A DNA stretch of 64,000 bases from Planctomycetota bacterium. GTDB taxonomy: Bacteria > Planctomycetota > UBA1135. Of this stretch, positions 60,637-64,000 are shown piece by piece. Both the position numbers and the translations under genes were made by a program. The notes below the pieces were generated by a model. The model was not told where the DNA came from and searched no databases. It was given only the letters and a program-made list of their open reading frames with translations. The DNA is taken from positions 62,001 through 126,000 of the forward strand of contig JAQBXR010000004.1 in NCBI GenBank assembly GCA_027623295.1, in the 5' to 3' direction. Position 1 is the first letter of the stretch. Each line of letters begins with the position of its first letter.

Positions 60637-60807
60637 GCCATGAGGATATCGCCATGAATTTGGATTTTTCGCTTTAATTCGGTATTTCCGCGTTGACTTT
60701 GCAGTTGTGGTGCAAGCACAATCTGTACAGGGAGTGTCGGAAACGGCCTCCAATCACTACTTTCCACCTGTTCGCAGTCCTGCGGACCACAATCAAAAAA
60801 CTGAATC

Positions 60808-61101
60808 ATGGCTGCACTCAAAAAAGCGACTAAGAAAACGGCACCTAAAAAGGCTGCCACGAAAGCTCCTAAGAAAGCCGTTGCAAAGAAGGCTCCTAAG
60901 AAAGCTGCTAAGAAAGGTAATCAGGCCAAAATGGTCGATCTCATCATTTCGAAGAGCCGCACCAAGAACGCAGTCCAAAGCTGCAACGTTTCTGGTGACT
61001 TCTACGGCGCTCTAGATAGCTACGTACGCGAAGCTATCGAAGCTGCAGAAGCACGCGCTTCCGCAAACGGCCGCAAGACTTTGCGTCCACAAGATCTGTA
61101 A
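60808..61101 (+). CDS. Bacterial histone-fold protein with an H1-like lysine-rich tail
   Basis: 97 residues. Residues 1-37 are a flexible basic tail with 15 lysines in the pattern K-K-A-P-K-K-A-A, as in eukaryotic H1 and bacterial H1-like proteins. Residues 40-97 read as a short histone fold: helix 1 (about 41-57, MVDLIISKSRTKNAVQS), loop 'CNVSGDF', long helix 2 (about 63-87, FYGALDSYVREAIEAAEARA) and the loop 2 motif GRKTLRPQDL, where the protein stops, so helix 3 is nearly absent. NxSGDFxxALD and GRKTxRPxDL are the pattern of the short (helix-3-truncated) prokaryotic histones. It probably compacts DNA. It stands alone with a strong terminator, as expected for an abundant chromatin protein. 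Confidence 0.82.
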   Translation: MAALKKATKKTAPKKAATKAPKKAVAKKAPKKAAKKGNQAKMVDLIISKSRTKNAVQSCNVSGDFYGALDSYVREAIEAAEARASANGRKTLRPQDL

Positions 61102-61121
61102 GTCGTTTTAGCGATTTACCC

Positions 61122-61156
61122 GAGGCGCTACCTTTACCGGTAGCGCCTCTTTTTTT
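61122..61156 (+). terminator. Strong intrinsic terminator after the histone-like gene
   Basis: gaggcgctacc-tttacc-ggtagcgcctc, a perfect 11-bp stem with a six-base loop and T7 directly after it: the best terminator in the window. Confidence 0.95.
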
Positions 61157-61295
61157 GCGACTACTGGACGACCGGTGTCACGATATTCGACATGCGTGCA
61201 TCAGGGGCACGCGTTTCGCTCTGCAGTGGCACCGGGCATCTGTTGGAGCTTTACCACAAGAAATTTGATGCAAATCGCGCTTCATGCGGCAGGAT

Positions 61296-62900
61296 TTAGG
61301 GAGGGGGAAGTGGAATCCCAATGCCCTGCAGGCGCAAGGCCTCTAGGCCTGGATGCTCCGGCATCAAATGGGTAATCCGGAACAGAGAGTTCGCTCTCAC
61401 CGGACCACCCTTGGGGCCTTCTGCTTGCTCTTCGGAAACTAAATCGCATTCCCATTCCCATACGATCTTGCCGGCAGGGTCGACCTCGAACAGCAGTCCT
61501 GGTTCGCCGGAGCAGATCAGCGTGTTGCCATTCGGTAAGCGTTGCACCCCACTAATGAAGCTAGAGAAAAAATCTGCCTTCTCCGGTGCCGTGTAAGTCC
61601 AGGAAGTTTCAGCCGGGCCGAAGCTGCCATCTGCATCACGCAGGTAGGTGCCAGCCTCGTTTCTGACTGGCCACCATTCTTCAATGCTGGAGTAATCACC
61701 ACCTGGACGATCTTCTCCATTGTTGAAGACCATCAGGCCGCCGGCGCCGAGTTGTCCGTCTTCAATCCATTGAACGTCATGCTGCCCGATGAGCACGCGG
61801 TCTTCCAAAGTCCCCATGCCGTATGCCGCAGGATTTCCCCAGCGATAGAGCAAATCCCCGCCTTTGCCGCGACGTCCTCCACTACGGGATGCCGCTTCTG
61901 CGGTGCTGGTGGAGTGGTCGATGATCCAAATCTCATCGAAGGTGCGCACGCTGATGGCAACTTGATCGAGCGTGGCGTTGTAATCGATGGCGTTGGTGTG
62001 CATCCAATCGGCATCGCGAAACTTCTTGCGACGAAGCTCCTTGGCAGTGGGAGGGCCATCGTTTTGGGAGTCCGGCGCGGCATCATGAGGAGGTGGCCCG
62101 GCGGAATCCGGAGGGATGGGTGCGCCGTCATCGCCACCGGCGTAACCGGCGTAACCCATGGCTGCGAGTTGATCCATCAAAGCATCGAGCTCCTCTTCCG
62201 ACTTCAACTCGGGATCGCGGTCGCCGTTGATGTCGATGCGCTCGGGGTGTTCGGCGACCACGCCATAGTGCGGTGCTTCCGGATCGAAATCTTGAATCAA
62301 GTGATCCCAGGAATGCCACTGCCAAACAATCTCGGCGCCATCGGTTCCGAAGGGACGGATTTCATAAAGCGCATCGGGCCAGAACTCTTCACCGCGCAAT
62401 AATTCGGGATCGCGTCCGTTGGCTAAGGCTTCTTCGGCACTGCGTTTCTCCCAACCGATTAACAAGAGGTTGCCGTTGGGCATGGGCTCGATGTCGTGAT
62501 GATGATGACGCTGCCCATCTGCCATGCGGTATTCCCACAGTACGGTGCCATCGGCCGCGATCTCTTGAATGCCTCCGCCAATGCCGCCGCCGGAAAAAGC
62601 GACGTCTTCCTCAATGCGCATGCACCGGTAAAGCGTGCCACGTTCGGTCAAGTAAACCGAGTTGCCCGGCTCCCACTCGGTTTCCCATTGATGCAGGGTC
62701 GTGCCTTCGCGGTCGACAAGGAAGACCTTCTTGCTTTTCAGCGGCGTGATGAGGAGGTAGCCATCTTGCGCCGTGGCGGAGCCCAAACGGTCACGCGCGG
62801 GCGCCGGAATGGGGGTTGGGTCATGCGGGTCAGGCCCGGAATGGGTGCATGCGGCTAGAAGGAGTGGGAGCAGACACGCGTGTTTGGCAAACGGGAGCAT
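61296..62900 (-). CDS. Arylsulfotransferase-like lipoprotein (beta-propeller)
   Basis: 534 residues. Lipoprotein signal MLPFAKHACLLPLLLAAC with lipobox LAAC. The body is a beta-propeller with the sequence style of arylsulfate sulfotransferases (ASST): 'DGYLLITPLKSKKVFLVDRE', 'GQRHHHHDIEPMPNGNLLLI' and later 'WIEDGQLGAGGLMVFNNGED' and 'VQRLPNGNTLICSGEPGLLF', repeated H-D and N-G-N strand patterns. ASST moves sulfate between phenols, using a histidine; here the HHHHD stretch provides candidates. An acidic, proline-rich insert (about 225-290, with calcium-loop-like 'DINGDRDPELKSEEELDALM') is unusual. It may be an enzyme or only a propeller of similar fold. Confidence 0.78.
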   Translation of the reverse strand: MLPFAKHACLLPLLLAACTHSGPDPHDPTPIPAPARDRLGSATAQDGYLLITPLKSKKVFLVDREGTTLHQWETEWEPGNSVYLTERGTLYRCMRIEEDVAFSGGGIGGGIQEIAADGTVLWEYRMADGQRHHHHDIEPMPNGNLLLIGWEKRSAEEALANGRDPELLRGEEFWPDALYEIRPFGTDGAEIVWQWHSWDHLIQDFDPEAPHYGVVAEHPERIDINGDRDPELKSEEELDALMDQLAAMGYAGYAGGDDGAPIPPDSAGPPPHDAAPDSQNDGPPTAKELRRKKFRDADWMHTNAIDYNATLDQVAISVRTFDEIWIIDHSTSTAEAASRSGGRRGKGGDLLYRWGNPAAYGMGTLEDRVLIGQHDVQWIEDGQLGAGGLMVFNNGEDRPGGDYSSIEEWWPVRNEAGTYLRDADGSFGPAETSWTYTAPEKADFFSSFISGVQRLPNGNTLICSGEPGLLFEVDPAGKIVWEWECDLVSEEQAEGPKGGPVRANSLFRITHLMPEHPGLEALRLQGIGIPLPPP

Positions 62901-63008
62901 GCCGGATTGTAAAGGCTAGCTACGGAAAGCTGCGAAGTTCCCATAAGCACAGTGGCCGCCAGGTCCGTGAGGGAGCCGCTTGAGACGATGCTCCAGGTAC
63001 TTTGGGGA

Positions 63009-63128
63009 CTAAGGAAGCACCGTAGATTGGCCAAGCGAAGAAAGTGTCCATACTTTGACGAATGGTGCAGATGGATCCCAAGCGATTCCACGAAGATAGA
63101 AATCAGTGCCGATGAGTGCGGAGTTGTT
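63009..63128 (-). pseudogene. Fragment of a secreted protein's C-terminal module
   Basis: In the 238 bases between tsaB and the arylsulfotransferase-like gene, one - strand frame reads NNSALIGTDFYLRGIAWDPS and on to a stop at 63009. This matches the end of the secreted protein at 1848 and the N-terminal module of the hydrolase at 18545 (pattern P-N-x-x-L-x-G-x-x-x-Y-x-x-x-x-x-x-D-P). Upstream there is no signal peptide or start codon; the frame runs into the tsaB gene. It is most likely the last piece of a lost gene. Confidence 0.5.
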
Positions 63129-63138
63129 TGATTTACTT

Positions 63139-63771
63139 TTAGGGCCGAAATACTGCTGGCCGCAAATACAACGGTTCTGCACTTTGCAGCTGGTCGACCC
63201 CGCGTCCATCGGGAGTTAAGCCAAGACTTTGGGCGAATAGAAGCAAATCCACAGCACTGGCCTGACAGCTTGCGCGTAACTGAACGCCCCTTGTGGCTAA
63301 TCGCACATCACCTAAAAAAGCGTCGGAGTCAACTTTCGCTTTCCCATCTGCCAGGGAAATCACTTGCGGCATTTGTAGTGTTTCGAGCGAGTCGCCGCGG
63401 CGCAAATAAGTCGCGTGGTAAACCTCTTTGCGATAAGCATCCAGGATTAAGTGGAGCTTTTCGTTTTCAAGGTTTTGCGCGAAAGCCGCAGCATCGAAGG
63501 AGGGGAGGCCGGCGCAGGGAATGTCGAGCGCATAGCCGAGCATAATGCCGGCGCTACACGCAATGCGTAGTCCGGTGTAAGAGCCAGGGCCAATGCCAAC
63601 AAGTATCCCGCGCAGGTCTTGGCGTTCGGCGTTCTCATTTGCAAGCAAGGTTTGCACCGCTTGCATGAGACCTTTGCCGCGTTGCTCGCTGAAATCAACC
63701 TCGGCGGTCGTTTCGCCATTCCATAGTGCGACGGAGTTTCGCGGACCGGACAGTTCTATGGCAAGCAGCAT
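63139..63771 (-). CDS. tsaB: tRNA threonylcarbamoyladenosine biosynthesis protein TsaB
   Basis: 210 residues. ASKHA fold start MLLAIELSGPRNSVALWNGE, 'FSEQRGKGLMQAVQTLLANE', then the signature GIGPGSYTGLRIACSAGIML and 'CAGLPSFDAAAFAQ', 'LHLILDAYRKEVYHATY'. TsaB helps TsaD and TsaE make t6A at A37 of ANN-decoding tRNAs. It follows glmM by 15 bases on the same strand. Confidence 0.93.
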   Translation of the reverse strand: MLLAIELSGPRNSVALWNGETTAEVDFSEQRGKGLMQAVQTLLANENAERQDLRGILVGIGPGSYTGLRIACSAGIMLGYALDIPCAGLPSFDAAAFAQNLENEKLHLILDAYRKEVYHATYLRRGDSLETLQMPQVISLADGKAKVDSDAFLGDVRLATRGVQLRASCQASAVDLLLFAQSLGLTPDGRGVDQLQSAEPLYLRPAVFRP

Positions 63772-63786
63772 GATTTCCCTCGAACT

Positions 63787-64000
63787 TTAGACGAGGATGT
63801 CGTCTTGCTGCACCGCAGCTTCTAATTTGGCGATGGATGCATCGACCAAATCAGCTTCCAGCGCTTCGACCATGAGGCGTAAGCGTAATTCTGTACCGGA
63901 AAAGCGCACCACAATGCGTCCGCGGTCGCCGAGTTCCTTTTCAAGTTCGGCGCAGGCAGCAAAAAGGGTAGGTAACTCTTCCAGCGGGACTCGCTTTTTC
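63787..64000 (-). CDS. glmM: Phosphoglucosamine mutase, C-terminal end (cut off by window edge)
   Basis: The last 71 codons of a gene that enters from the right edge. 'RVPLEELPTLFAACAELEKE' followed by 'GRIVVRFSGTELRLRLMVEA' is the C-terminal phosphate-binding domain of GlmM (family pattern GRxLxRxSGTExxxRVMVE). Ends ...VQQDDILV. The enzyme makes glucosamine-1-phosphate for UDP-GlcNAc. Other hexosephosphate mutases share this domain, but the SGTE spacing and short tail fit GlmM best. Confidence 0.75.
   Translation of the reverse strand, partial: KKRVPLEELPTLFAACAELEKELGDRGRIVVRFSGTELRLRLMVEALEADLVDASIAKLEAAVQQDDILV

Overview
This 64 kb window is a gene-dense bacterial chromosome segment of roughly mid-50s percent GC. 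It is mostly housekeeping genes on both strands, with no insertion sequence, prophage, integron or CRISPR array that I can see. lpxD, murJ, alr, glmM and an AsmA-like protein indicate a Gram-negative envelope. mqnD indicates menaquinone synthesis by the futalosine route, and ispH is of the cyanobacterial type. Many secreted proteins carry carboxypeptidase-regulatory-like or short beta-rich extracellular domains. This style fits Planctomycetota best, but that assignment is my inference; there is no rRNA in the window to prove it.

Layout: 1-3.9 kb holds a cut-off membrane-anchored carboxypeptidase-regulatory-like protein, a secreted-protein gene broken by one in-frame stop, and mrp. 3.9-11.6 kb holds a queC-acetyltransferase fusion, mazG, tRNA-Asp, a lipoprotein, thiI, tRNA-Val, dsbD with a duplicated N-terminal domain, and dapF. 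11.6-18.5 kb holds gyrA, a yqeY-type gene, a small membrane protein, a CBS/NhaD-type transporter pair and murJ. 18.5-24.3 kb holds a secreted alpha/beta hydrolase with a membrane-anchored partner and a two-subunit molybdenum hydroxylase. 24.4-31.1 kb holds carB, aroB, an unknown two-helix membrane protein and a glutamine amidotransferase. 31.1-40.2 kb holds a Na+/Ca2+ exchanger, lpxD, a weak Nudix gene, a frameshifted folC, ispH, rsgA, a SpoU/TrmH methyltransferase, rarA and a 5'-truncated conserved gene. 40.2-50 kb holds a DinG-type helicase, leucine dehydrogenase, SDR debris, an archaeal-type methionine aminopeptidase, a kinase-like protein, mqnD and a broken hybrid histidine kinase. 50-64 kb holds an ArsC-like protein, fdhD, a Nudix gene, RNase P RNA, yqgF, manC, an AsmA-like giant, alr, a bacterial histone-fold protein with a lysine-rich tail, an arylsulfotransferase-like lipoprotein, tsaB and the end of glmM.

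Three themes stand out. First, there are unusual proteins: a QueC-GNAT fusion, a histone-fold protein with an H1-like basic tail, an archaeal-type MetAP and a DinG helicase whose exonuclease-like domain lacks its catalytic residues. Second, gene decay is frequent for so dense a segment: an SDR and a sensor kinase have lost internal segments, folC and a secreted protein carry single lesions, and fragments of other genes remain. Some single-base lesions may be assembly errors; the deletions are not easily explained that way. Third, many genes have a -10-like hexamer (TAGAAT and variants) only 6-10 bases before the start codon and little Shine-Dalgarno sequence, suggesting leaderless or near-leaderless transcripts. 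The transcription units seem to be short operons with overlapping stop/start codons (TAATG, ATGA), closed by clear hairpin terminators.
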